A DNA stretch of 64,000 bases from CAVOGJ01 sp963700865 (lineage in GTDB: Bacteria; Planctomycetota; Planctomycetia; Pirellulales; Pirellulaceae), in assembly GCA_963700865.1 (NCBI GenBank), contig CAVOZC010000019.1, positions 124,001 to 188,000 of the forward strand, written 5' to 3'. Positions within the stretch are counted from its first letter, which is position 1, and each line of letters starts with the position of its first letter. A program made the translations under genes and the position numbers. Under the pieces are notes generated by a model, which worked only from the letters and a program-made list of their open reading frames with translations, was not told the origin of the DNA and searched no databases. Positions 18,429-27,509 of this stretch are shown piece by piece.

Positions 18429-21400
18429 ATGCTGCTCGTGTTTGGGATGTCCGCTGGCAGTGCGGTCGCCGCGCCGCCTGACTGGGAGAACGAGCAGGTT
18501 CTCCAGATCAATCGTCAGCCCGCCAGGGCGTCGTTTTTTCCTTTCGCCACGGAGGCCGAAGCGCTGGCTGGCGATGTGACGCGTTCTCCCCGCGTGATCT
18601 CTTTAAGCGGGAAGTGGCGGTTCCATTGGGCGGCCAGCCCGGAGCAACGACCTGCCACGTTCTTTGTTTCCAAGTTCGACGATTCGCAATGGGATGAGAT
18701 TCCCGTACCGTCCAACTGGGAGCTGCATGGTTATGGGACGCCGATTTACGTCAGTGCGGGATATCCATTTCAAATCGATCCGCCGCGCGTCACGACGCCG
18801 CCGCCCGCAACGTACACGAGCTTTGTCGAGCGCAATCCGGTAGGTTCTTATCGCCGCACCTTCGACATCCCGCCGTCCTGGCGGGGACAGCGCGTCTTTA
18901 TTCATTTCGGCGGCGTGCAGAGTGCCTGCTATGTATGGATCAATGGGCAGGCCGTTGGTTATAGCCAGGGGAGCATGACTCCCGCCGAATTCGAGGTCAC
19001 GGAGTTCATCGCAGCGGGACGCAATGAAATCGCCGTGCAAGTCTATCGCTGGTGCGATGGAAGTTATCTTGAAGACCAAGACATGTGGCGTCTGAGCGGT
19101 ATTTACCGTGATGTGTTCATCTACGCGACGCCGCCCACACGGATCCGCGATTTCACCGTGCGCACGCAATTGGATGCCGACTACCGGGACGCCCGACTCG
19201 TCGTGGACGTGGAAATCGATGCCAACCCGGCAGCCCGTCTGCAGGGATGGCGCGTCCAGGCGCAACTCTATGACGCGGATCGCCGCGGAATATTCTTGGA
19301 ACCGATCCAGCAGGCGGTCGAACCGATCGTCAACCGCAATGCCGCGGCCGCGGTTCTTGACGAGCGAACGCCGCAGCGCGGCAACCCGAAATTCGGCTGG
19401 CTCAGCGATACGGTCAAGAACGTCCGGAAATGGAACGCCGAGGAACCAGCGTTGTATCGTCTGGTGCTGACCTTGTTGGATGATCGCCAGCAAATTATGG
19501 AGGCGGTTGCATGTTCTGTTGGATTCCGTGAAATAAGTATCGAAAACGGACAGTTATTGCTCAACGGGACACCGATTCGGTTGCGCGGCGTAAATCGCCA
19601 TGAGCATGATCCACGCTATGGGCATGCCGTTCCCTATGAACGGATGGTTCAGGACATCCAGTTGCTGAAGCAAGCGAATATCAATGCGGTCCGCACCTCG
19701 CATTATCCCAACGATCCGCGCTGGTATGAGCTGTGCGATGAATACGGAATCTACGTCATGGATGAGGCCAATCTCGAAACCCATGGCCTGCGTGGAAAGC
19801 TGGCCAGCGACCCACGTTGGACCGCGGCGTTCGTCGACCGCACCGTGCGGATGGCGGAGCGCGACAAGAACCACCCGTCCATCATCCTGTGGTCACTCGG
19901 AAACGAATCCGGATACGGACCTAATTTCGCGGCCGCCTCGGCGTGGCTGCACGCATTTGATCCGACGCGCCCGTGCATTACGAAGGCGCACAAGGCGATG
20001 GCGGTACGCCGCAAGATCCAACCACCGTGAACGTCATCAGCCGCTTCTATCCCCGTCTGACCGATCAGCGATACCTGATGGACGAGGCGCCGGAGAATAC
20101 ACGCTGGACGCGGCTGCGGCAACTCGCGGAAGATCAGAGCGACAAACGCCCGATTCTCACCAGCGAATACGCTCACGCGATGGGCAACGCCGTCGGCAAT
20201 CTTGCGGAGTATTGGCGGGAGATTTATTCCCAGCCACGATTGATTGGTGGTTTCATCTGGGATTGGAGCGACCAGGCGTTATCGCAGACACGTGCCGACG
20301 GACAATGCGTCATGGCCTACGGCGGTGATTTTGGCGATCGTCCCAACTCGGGAACGTTTTGCCTGAATGGAATTTTGCTGGCGGACCGCACGCGTACCCC
20401 GAAGTACTGGGAAGTAAAAAAGGTATACCAGCCCGTGTCCATCGAGTTGGTGTCCGCGAGTCAGCAGCAGGTTGAGATTCAGTTCACCAATCGGCATCAC
20501 TTTCTTGATTTGCAGCGGTACGATGTCTCGTGGAGTCTTACCACGGATGGGCAAGTGCGGCGATCGGCGACCCTTTCCGCCATTCAGCTGGCAGCAGGCC
20601 AACAGACCACGGTTAAGATTGCATTGCCGTCGGAGCTGGAGTCAGAGGCTGGCGGCGAGCGGCTGCTCCACGTGAGTATTCGAACGCGCACGGAATTCGC
20701 CGCCATGCCACCAGGACACGAAATCGCTTGGGAGCAATTTGTGCTCCCATCGCAGGGCGGCGGTCGACCGGTGGTCGCGACGGCTTCGTTGCCACCCGTG
20801 CGGATGTCCCAAACCGATGACGAGATCTTGATCCGTGGCCGCGACTTTGAGGTGACCCTCTCGAGGTCCACGGCGTGCTTGTCATCCTTGCGATATGGTG
20901 AACGAGAGCTTCTCATCGGATCAACGCAAGAGCCAAAGGGGCCGGTCCTGCAGGCTTACCGAGCGCCGACCGATAACGACCGAGGCTTCGGACGATGGCT
21001 GGCGCGTGAATGGCAGCGGGCGGGTCTGGATGAACTGCGTCCCACCGTCGAGTCGATCGACGTGCGCCAGCCAGTCGCCAACCTCGTGCGAATCGAGACG
21101 GTCGTCCGTTACGCGATGTCGGCAGGCGACATCACGCACCGTCTCGTTTGGCGGATCCGCGGCGACGGATCCATTGATCTCAACAGCCGGTTTGTCCCCC
21201 ATGGAAGACTGCCGCCTCTTCCTCGTATTGGTATCACGATGCGGTTGAACGACGCTTATCAAGACTTTACGTGGCATGGACGGGGGCCGCATGAAAATTA
21301 CAACGACCGCCAGCAAAGCGCGGCGATCGGACTTTGGACCTCCAAGGTCTCCGAGCAGTGTGTCGCTTACCTGCGACCTCAGGAAACCGGCAACAAGGAA

Positions 21401-21727
21401 GATGTGCAGTACTTAGCCCTAACGGACGAGCAGGGAACGGGATTGCTCGTGGTGGCGGAGGCAACTTCGATCAGCGTTTCGGCGCTCCCTTACACCGCAG
21501 CACAGCTCGCGAGCGCCAGTCATGCGTACGAGTTGCCGCCGTCGACCGGTGTCGTTTTGTCCCTTGACGCCGGCCAATGTGGGCTCGGCAATAGTAGTTG
21601 TGGACCCGGCGTGCTCGCTCGCTTTTCCTTGCCGGCCCGAGAATATGCGTTGCACGTTTCCTTGCGGCCGCTCAAGTCCAATCGCCCGCGGGAGATTGCG
21701 CAGGCAGCCAAATCGCGTTACGATTAG
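18429..21727 (+). CDS. GH2 beta-galactosidase, LacZ type, one frameshift
   Basis: The product of about 1,100 residues has a signal peptide (MLLVFGMSAGSAVA). It then runs in LacZ order: ISLSGKWRFHWAASPEQRP, PSNWELHGYGTPIYV, YSQGSMTPAEFEVT, LRGVNRHEHDPRYGHA, WSLGNESGYGPNF with the acid/base Glu near residue 492, and ILTSEYAHAMGNAVGN with the nucleophile Glu. GGFIWDWSDQAL follows, and the C-terminal beta-sandwich 'small chain' domain holds TWHGRGPHENYNDRQ. The frame breaks at 19970-19972; adding one C to CCC turns the junction into RPVHYEGAQ, exactly the expected family text. An ATG further upstream overlapping the GH95 end is possible. It hydrolyses terminal beta-galactose, probably in the periplasm. 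Confidence 0.88.
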
Positions 21728-21808
21728 CATTTCTCACTCGACTTGTTATTTGGCGGAACGCCGGCCAGACAGCAAGCCGTGCCACACCAGTGCCGAGCCG
21801 ACAATCTT

Positions 21809-21898
21809 GTTTAACCGTTAGCCGCAGGCGTACGCGTACGCGTACGCGTACGCACACACAACGCCAACAAACACGTACGGCTGCGGCTACGGTTAAAC
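21809..21898. repeat. Long inverted repeat around a GCGTAC microsatellite
   Basis: The arms GTTTAACCGTTAGCCGCAGG (from 21809) and its near reverse complement, ending GGTTAAAC at 21898, pair over about 24 bases with one bulge and one mismatch. Between them lie just over four GCGTAC units (about 21829-21854) and a short CA run. It fills most of the 357-base gap between the LacZ-type gene and galT, which otherwise shows no gene. It may act as a transcript 3' end; there is no T tract. Confidence 0.75.
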
Positions 21899-22084
21899 GA
21901 GGTAGGAACTTCAGCGCCATCGACCATTCGGCCTGTAATCGTCACGTGGTTGCAAACTTCCGCTATCTCGTTGCAACGATCGGGGCGAAGGGGGGAGCGT
22001 CCTGCCGGTGACCGGACTATATTAGGGTCCGCAAGCGGGGCGTTATGACTGATCAAACCATTTTCCGACAGCCACCCGAACAAA

Positions 22085-23224
22085 ATGTCGAGGCACAGCG
22101 AATCCGTCAATGGCTGCGATGGTCGCTGGGAGCAGCGCTGGCATCCGCTGCGCGAGGAGTGGGTGATTATCGCCGCGCACCGAAACACGCGGCCCTGGTC
22201 GGGTGAGCAGGTCAATCAGACGGGCGTGACGCCTGTCCCCAGCTACGTCCCCGATTGCTATCTCTGCCCTGGCAATACTCGGGTCGGTGGAGCGGTCAAT
22301 GATCCCTACACCGATGTGTTTGTCTTCGACAATGACCATCCTTGCGTTGGTCCCGACGCGCCTGCCTGCCGTCCGACATCGAGCGATCTGTTCCAGTGTC
22401 GACCGGCGAGTGGACTGGCTCGCGTGGTGTGCTATACACCTTTGCACAATACGACTCTGGCGGAACTGCCTCTAGGAGGCATTGTCAGGTTGCTGGAATG
22501 CTGGCAGCAGCAATTCCGCGAGTTGGCGGCGCGTCCCGAAGTCAATCATGTGTTGATTTTCGAGAATAAGGGCGAAGTGGTCGGTGTCTCGAATCCTCAT
22601 CCGCATTGTCAGATTTACGCGACCAACTTTGTCTTCAAGACGATCGCCGGCGAAGCCGACGTCTCGGCGGCTTACTGGAGGGCGCATCGGCGTGCCTTGC
22701 TCGAAGACGTGATTCTGGCTGAGCAAAAGGACGTGCGCCGCATCCTGGTGGAAAACAGTTCGGCCATCAGTTTCGTGCCCTACTTTGCCCGCTATGCGTA
22801 CGAGACCTTCGTGGCCCCGAAACAGGCACACGCCCACATTGGGTCCCTATCGGTGGACGAGATTCGTGACCTCGCGGAAGTGCTGCAAGGCACCCTGATT
22901 CGCTTTGATAACTTGTGGGAAATCTCTTTTCCCTATGTGCTGGCCCTACATCAATCACCGACCGACGGTCAGCCCCATGACGGATTTCATTTCCACCTCG
23001 AGTTCCATCCGCCTCTACGGGGCCCGACGTTGCTCAAATATCTGGCCGGTCCGGAAATCGGGGGCGGTAGTTTCTTAAGCGACACGTCTCCTGAGGAAAA
23101 GGCCGCGGAACTCCGCTCCCAAGCGGATGTGCACTACAAGCACCGTGACCAGCGGAACGACGATGCCCACACCGGGAGCAGGGCCGAAGAAAAGTCCACG
23201 GGCCCCAATGTGAAAAAGTTTTGA
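22085..23224 (+). CDS. galT: Galactose-1-phosphate uridylyltransferase-like protein
   Basis: The 379-residue cytoplasmic enzyme carries both GalT hallmarks: a Cys pair in CYLCPGN near residue 58, part of a zinc site, and SNPHPHCQIYA near residue 172, where the second His of HPH is the covalently uridylylated residue. FDNDHPCVG, HVLIFENKGEVVGVSNPHPH and the C-terminal HDGFHFHLEFHPPLRG fit the duplicated HIT fold. GalT exchanges UMP between UDP-glucose and a sugar-1-phosphate. Its place before an arabinokinase/galactokinase-type kinase and a sugar symporter suggests salvage of the sugars freed by the glycosidases. Its stop overlaps the next start. A different reading frame upstream has an ATG at 22045 but no family text. 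Confidence 0.9.
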   Translation: MSRHSESVNGCDGRWEQRWHPLREEWVIIAAHRNTRPWSGEQVNQTGVTPVPSYVPDCYLCPGNTRVGGAVNDPYTDVFVFDNDHPCVGPDAPACRPTSSDLFQCRPASGLARVVCYTPLHNTTLAELPLGGIVRLLECWQQQFRELAARPEVNHVLIFENKGEVVGVSNPHPHCQIYATNFVFKTIAGEADVSAAYWRAHRRALLEDVILAEQKDVRRILVENSSAISFVPYFARYAYETFVAPKQAHAHIGSLSVDEIRDLAEVLQGTLIRFDNLWEISFPYVLALHQSPTDGQPHDGFHFHLEFHPPLRGPTLLKYLAGPEIGGGSFLSDTSPEEKAAELRSQADVHYKHRDQRNDDAHTGSRAEEKSTGPNVKKF

Positions 23225-24264
23225 GGAATGCCTTGTCCGCCGACCGATCGCAATTGCCATTTCTCCTGGACGCCATTCAGCGAATGCATGGTTGGATTCG
23301 TCAACGCGTGGCCGAAGCCTGTGAGCCATTAGAGTTCGACAGAGCTTCAGAGGTCGTTGAATACGGCGCTGGTGATTTTGTCTACGCCATCGATCGGGTG
23401 AGTGAAACAGAACTCGTCGATTTCGTGAGTCGGGAGATCGCCTCGGTTGTGCCGGTGGTATTGGTCGGCGAGGGCTTGCCGTCCGGCAAAGTCGTGTTGC
23501 CGGTCGGTGCGGACGAAGACTCAGCTCCCTGGCGGATGATTGTCGATCCGATCGACGGCACGCGAGGGCTGATGTTCCAGAAGCGGAGCGCCTGGATACT
23601 CACGGGCGTGGCTCCCGATCGGGGTCCGCGAACCGATTTGCGCGATATCCGGCTCGCGGTGCAGACGGAGATTCCGCTTGCGACCCAGTATCTGTCCGAT
23701 CAGGTGTGGGCGATTGCTGGAGAAGGCGTCGGGGCGGTGCGCTGGAATCGATTCACCGATCAGACAAGTCCGCTTACCGTAAGACCTTCTGCGGCCGATT
23801 CCCTCCGCCACGGATACGCCACGGTATGTCGGTTTTTTCCTGGGGGACGAGATATTCTGGCGAGCATCGACGATGGGCTCGCGCACGAACTGCTGGGACC
23901 ACGCGTGTCAGGCGAGGCCTTGGTCTTCGAAGATCAATACGCTTGCACGGGGGGCCAGCTGTACGGTTTGATGAGCGGGAAGGATCGCTTCGTGGCCGAT
24001 CTTCGTCCGCTGCTATCCGGGCCCTTACGAGATCGAGGCGAATCGTTGGGGCATTGCTGCCATCCCTACGACCTCTGTACGATGCTCATCGCGATCGAGG
24101 CGGGAGTCATCATCACGGATGCGTCGGGCGAATATCCGACGGCTCCCCTGGATACGTCGTCCAACGTCACCTGGATCGGTTACGCAAATCGCGCGCTACA
24201 ACAACAGGTCCAGCCGATCCTGGAGCGGCTGTTACGCGAGCATGAACTTGGCGAGTCACCATAG
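23221..24264 (+). CDS. Inositol monophosphatase-family protein
   Basis: This 347-residue protein belongs to the lithium-sensitive phosphatase fold. Evidence is VDPIDGTRGLMFQKRSAW, the DPIDGT metal and phosphate motif near residue 105, and HPYDLCTMLIAIEAGVIITD near residue 280, in place of the usual WDxAA...GG motif. The first metal site, normally GEE, reads VGEGLPSG, so one ligand may be altered. The long N-terminal part has FVYAIDRVSETELVDF. The start is a TTG within the TTGA stop of galT; no better in-frame start is visible, so the two are probably translationally coupled. Substrate is unknown; lying between galT and a sugar-1-kinase, a sugar-phosphate or nucleotide phosphatase role is plausible. 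Confidence 0.75.
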   Translation: MRNALSADRSQLPFLLDAIQRMHGWIRQRVAEACEPLEFDRASEVVEYGAGDFVYAIDRVSETELVDFVSREIASVVPVVLVGEGLPSGKVVLPVGADEDSAPWRMIVDPIDGTRGLMFQKRSAWILTGVAPDRGPRTDLRDIRLAVQTEIPLATQYLSDQVWAIAGEGVGAVRWNRFTDQTSPLTVRPSAADSLRHGYATVCRFFPGGRDILASIDDGLAHELLGPRVSGEALVFEDQYACTGGQLYGLMSGKDRFVADLRPLLSGPLRDRGESLGHCCHPYDLCTMLIAIEAGVIITDASGEYPTAPLDTSSNVTWIGYANRALQQQVQPILERLLREHELGESP

Positions 24265-24267
24265 TCC

Positions 24268-25740
24268 ATGGTGAAACACACCGATTCCCGCGCCTTACTT
24301 TCGTGGCCCATGGCTGATCATTCCATTATTCCGAATGACTTGGCTCAGTTCATGGAGCGATTGAACGAACCGACCGGGGCCGCGCCGTTCTTTGCGACAC
24401 AGCAGCCCATCGTTGTGGCTCGCGCTCCCGGGCGGCTGGATGTGATGGGTGGGATCGCCGACTACAGTGGGTCGCTCGTGCTGGAATTACCGCTGGAACA
24501 CGCTACCGTGGCCGCGGTCCAGAGCGCGGCTGCCGGCCTGGAAGTCGTCAGCCAGATTGCCGGCGCTGGCCGAGAGCGAAAAGCCACACTCGCGGGCAAG
24601 GAGTGGAGCCGGCTTTGCGTTCTAGACTATCGGGCGGCGCAAGCATGGTTTGCGGCGCTGGAACACGATCAATGGCTGGGATACGTCGTTGGACCGTTGC
24701 TCGTACTCATCCACGAAGCGGGGTGCCAGTTGGATGGGCTCCGGATTCAGATCCACTCGCACGTACCTGAAGGAAAGGGAGTCAGCTCTTCGGCTGCCAT
24801 TGAAGTGGCCACCCTGCGGGCTGCCGCGGCACTCGCTGGAATCCCTCTGGAGGGCGCTGCGCTGGCACGATTCGGTCAGCTTGCCGAAAATTGCGTGGTC
24901 GGGGCACCATGCGGCATCATGGATCAAATGACCTCCGCGTTGGGCGTCGCGAATCACTTGCTTGCCCTCCGCTGCCAGCCGGCGGTGGTGGACGGAATGA
25001 TTCCGATTCCCGCGGCCCTTGAATTTTGGGGCATCGACTCGGGGGTGCGGCACGCCGTGACGGGGGCCAGCTACGGTGCGGTGCGTACCGCGGCCTTTAT
25101 GGGTTACCGAATGATGGCCCAGCAAGCGGGGTTGGACGCGCGTCGTGACCGCAGCGGAAACATCCGCATTGCCGATACCAGGTGGCGCGGTTACCTGGCG
25201 AACGTCACATTAGACGAGTGGGTTGCTTTTGGTGCAGAAACCCTTCCGGCGGAAATGAGGGGGAGTGAATTCGTGGCGAGGTACGGCGGCATCACGGATG
25301 ACGTCACCAGCGTGCAAGGCGACATCGTTTATTCGGTGCGCGCGTCGACCGAACACCCGATTCGAGAGAATGTCCGCGTCGAGCGTTTTCGCGACTTGTT
25401 GCGGAGCGGCACCGATATGGACGCCTGGATGGAAATGGGGAGGCTGATGTACGCCAGCCATGAAAGCTACTCGGCGTGCGGACTCGGTTCGCCAGGTACG
25501 GATCTGCTGGTCCAGCTCGCGCGAAGCGCCGGCGTGGAGCAGGGCGTGTTCGGCGCTCGGATCACTGGAGGCGGCAGTGGCGGAACGGTCGCGATCTTGG
25601 CACGGGCTGACGCTGGCCAGGCGATCCGCAACATCGCGCACAGATACGAAAATGAAGTTGGTCATGCCGCTCAGGTGTTCCAAGGTTCGTCACCGGGAGC
25701 TTGCCAAATCGAACCGGTCCGTATTGTCTTGGGGGGGTAG
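24268..25740 (+). CDS. GHMP sugar-1-kinase, galactokinase/L-arabinokinase type
   Basis: This 490-residue cytoplasmic kinase has all GHMP blocks: ARAPGRLDVMGGIADYSGSL near residue 51, VPEGKGVSSSAAIEVATL near 167 (ATP phosphate loop), VGAPCGIMDQMTSALG, FWGIDSGVRHAVTGASYG, and GARITGGGSGGTVAIL near 430. Standard GalK has GRVNLIGEHTDYNGG in the first block. The GGIADYSGS form seen here, with GIDSGVRH and CGIMDQMTS, resembles what I recall of the kinase domain of plant L-arabinokinase (ARA1). Either galactose or L-arabinose is therefore a possible substrate. It starts 3 bases after the previous gene and is followed 3 bases later by the symporter, giving a tight galT-IMPase-kinase-transporter cassette. 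ATG at 24310 is an alternative start. Confidence 0.85.
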   Translation: MVKHTDSRALLSWPMADHSIIPNDLAQFMERLNEPTGAAPFFATQQPIVVARAPGRLDVMGGIADYSGSLVLELPLEHATVAAVQSAAAGLEVVSQIAGAGRERKATLAGKEWSRLCVLDYRAAQAWFAALEHDQWLGYVVGPLLVLIHEAGCQLDGLRIQIHSHVPEGKGVSSSAAIEVATLRAAAALAGIPLEGAALARFGQLAENCVVGAPCGIMDQMTSALGVANHLLALRCQPAVVDGMIPIPAALEFWGIDSGVRHAVTGASYGAVRTAAFMGYRMMAQQAGLDARRDRSGNIRIADTRWRGYLANVTLDEWVAFGAETLPAEMRGSEFVARYGGITDDVTSVQGDIVYSVRASTEHPIRENVRVERFRDLLRSGTDMDAWMEMGRLMYASHESYSACGLGSPGTDLLVQLARSAGVEQGVFGARITGGGSGGTVAILARADAGQAIRNIAHRYENEVGHAAQVFQGSSPGACQIEPVRIVLGG

Positions 25741-25743
25741 CTG

Positions 25744-27501
25744 ATGCATGCCGTGGATTGGACCATTGTTGTTGCCTATTTTGTGCTCTTGGGCGGCATT
25801 GCGGTGTGGGTCATTCGCCAGGGAAAGGACACGGCCGACGACTACTTTCTGGCAGGCCGACACCTGAGCTGGTGGATCGTGGGAGCATCGATTTTTGCGT
25901 CCAACATCGGCTCGGAGCACCTTGTCGGCCTGGCCGGTTCGGGATGTACCGACGGTGTCGCTCTGGCCCATTATGAACTGCACGCGTGGTGCCTGCTCGT
26001 GCTGGGTTGGGTCATGGTGCCGTTCTATATGCGGTCCAAGGTCTTTACAATGCCGGAGTTCCTGGAACGCCGCTTCTCCGCGTCCGCGCGTTGGATTCTG
26101 TCGCTCATCTCGCTGTTCGCCTACGTGCTGACAAAGATTGCCGTGGGCATCTTTGCGGGCGGCATCGTCTTCAGTACGCTCCTGCCCGAGCTCAATTTGA
26201 ACTTGCTGGGCATCCAATTGAATGCATTCTGGATCGGCTCGATCCTGGTGATTGTGCTGACCGGAAGTTACACGGTGTTGGGCGGCTTTCGCGCAGTGGC
26301 GTATACCGAAGCGGTGCAGACGGTGGTCCTCATCCTCGGTTCGGTGCTGGTCACCATTTTTGGACTGAAAGCACTGGGTGGATGGCAGCAGCTTCGCGAT
26401 GTCTGCGGCTCGCAGATGTTTAATCTGTGGCGACCGCTGGTTCCGGCGGGTGTCGAGTTGACATGGCAGCCGATGATCAGCGAAGACCGCTTGGCCTGGT
26501 ACTTTAATGGCGACTATCCGTGGCTTGGCATGCTTTTCTGCGCCCCGTGATCGGCTTATGGTATTGGTGCACGGACCAGTACATCGTGCAACGGGCGCTG
26601 GGTGCCCAGAATGAAACACAAGCCCGTCGCGGCAGCATTTTTGCGCGCGCTCAAGCTGCTGCCTGTCTTTGTCTTCATTATTCCAGGTATGATTTGTTTC
26701 GCCTTGGCCAAATCGGGCCAAGCCGAACTGGCACATTTGCTCGACGCGTCCGGCAATCCGGTCGGTGCGGAATGCCAGGCCGCGTTTCCCCTCCTCGTCC
26801 GTTATGTGTTGCCGATCGGGATTCGCGGCATTGTGGTGGCGGGTCTCCTGTCGGCTCTGATGAGTTCGCTCGCTGGAGTGTTCAACGCGAGTTCGACATT
26901 GTTCACGATGGACCTTTATCAGAAATTCCGTCAAGGCGCTTCACAGCATGAACTGGTCTGGGTCGGCCGGATCGCGACCGTCGCGATGGTGTTGATCGGC
27001 CTGGCCTGGGTGCCCGTGATTCAGGGCGCACGAGGGTTGTACGACTATTTGCAGGGGGTGCAGGGATATCTGGCCCCGCCGATTTTCGTCGTCTTCTTCT
27101 TCGGCGTGTTGTTCAAGCGACTGAACGCGGCGGGCTGCCTGGCGGCGTTGCTGAGCGGATTTGCACTGGGTATCTTCCGCCTGGCGATCGATACCCCTGT
27201 CAAGCTCGGCCTGTCCGGCTACGAAGGCGGGTATACCGAAGGCTCATTCTTGTGGTTCGTTTACAACATCTATTTTCAGTACTACAGCATGTTGATCTTT
27301 CTTGTCAGTCTGGCCGTTATGTTTGCGGTCAGCTACACGACGCGTGAGCCCTCGGACAGTCAAATTGCCGGCCTGACCTTCGCGACGATTTCAGGGCAGG
27401 AACGTGCGGAATCGCGCTCCAGTTGGGATGCACGTGATGTGATCGCATCGCTGCTGGTGATGGCCGCGATCGTGGCAGCATACGTCTACTTCAGTGGCTG
27501 A
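25744..27501 (+). CDS. Sodium/sugar symporter (SSS family), two frameshifts
   Basis: This is an inner-membrane carrier of about 585 residues with 13-14 predicted helices, resembling SGLT-type sodium/galactose or sodium/glucose symporters. Motifs are DDYFLAGRHLSWWIVGASIF, ASNIGSEHLVGLAGSG, VFTMPEFLERRFSASARWIL, TGSYTVLGGFRAVAYTEAVQ and LLSALMSSLAGVFNASSTLF. The open frame is interrupted. At 26543-26546 one missing C in CCCC separates MLFCAP from VIGLWYWCTDQYIVQRALG, and near 26645 one extra base in a GCGCGCG run returns to the original frame at LKLLPVFVFIIPG. With both corrections the family sequence is continuous. It belongs to the galT-kinase cassette and probably imports the monosaccharide that the kinase uses. 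Confidence 0.88.
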
Positions 27502-27509
27502 GCAGTAAG

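Noticed and set aside
25690..26934. 414-residue minus-strand open frame
   Set aside because: Antisense shadow of the symporter; His/Arg/Gln-rich composition unlike a folded protein.
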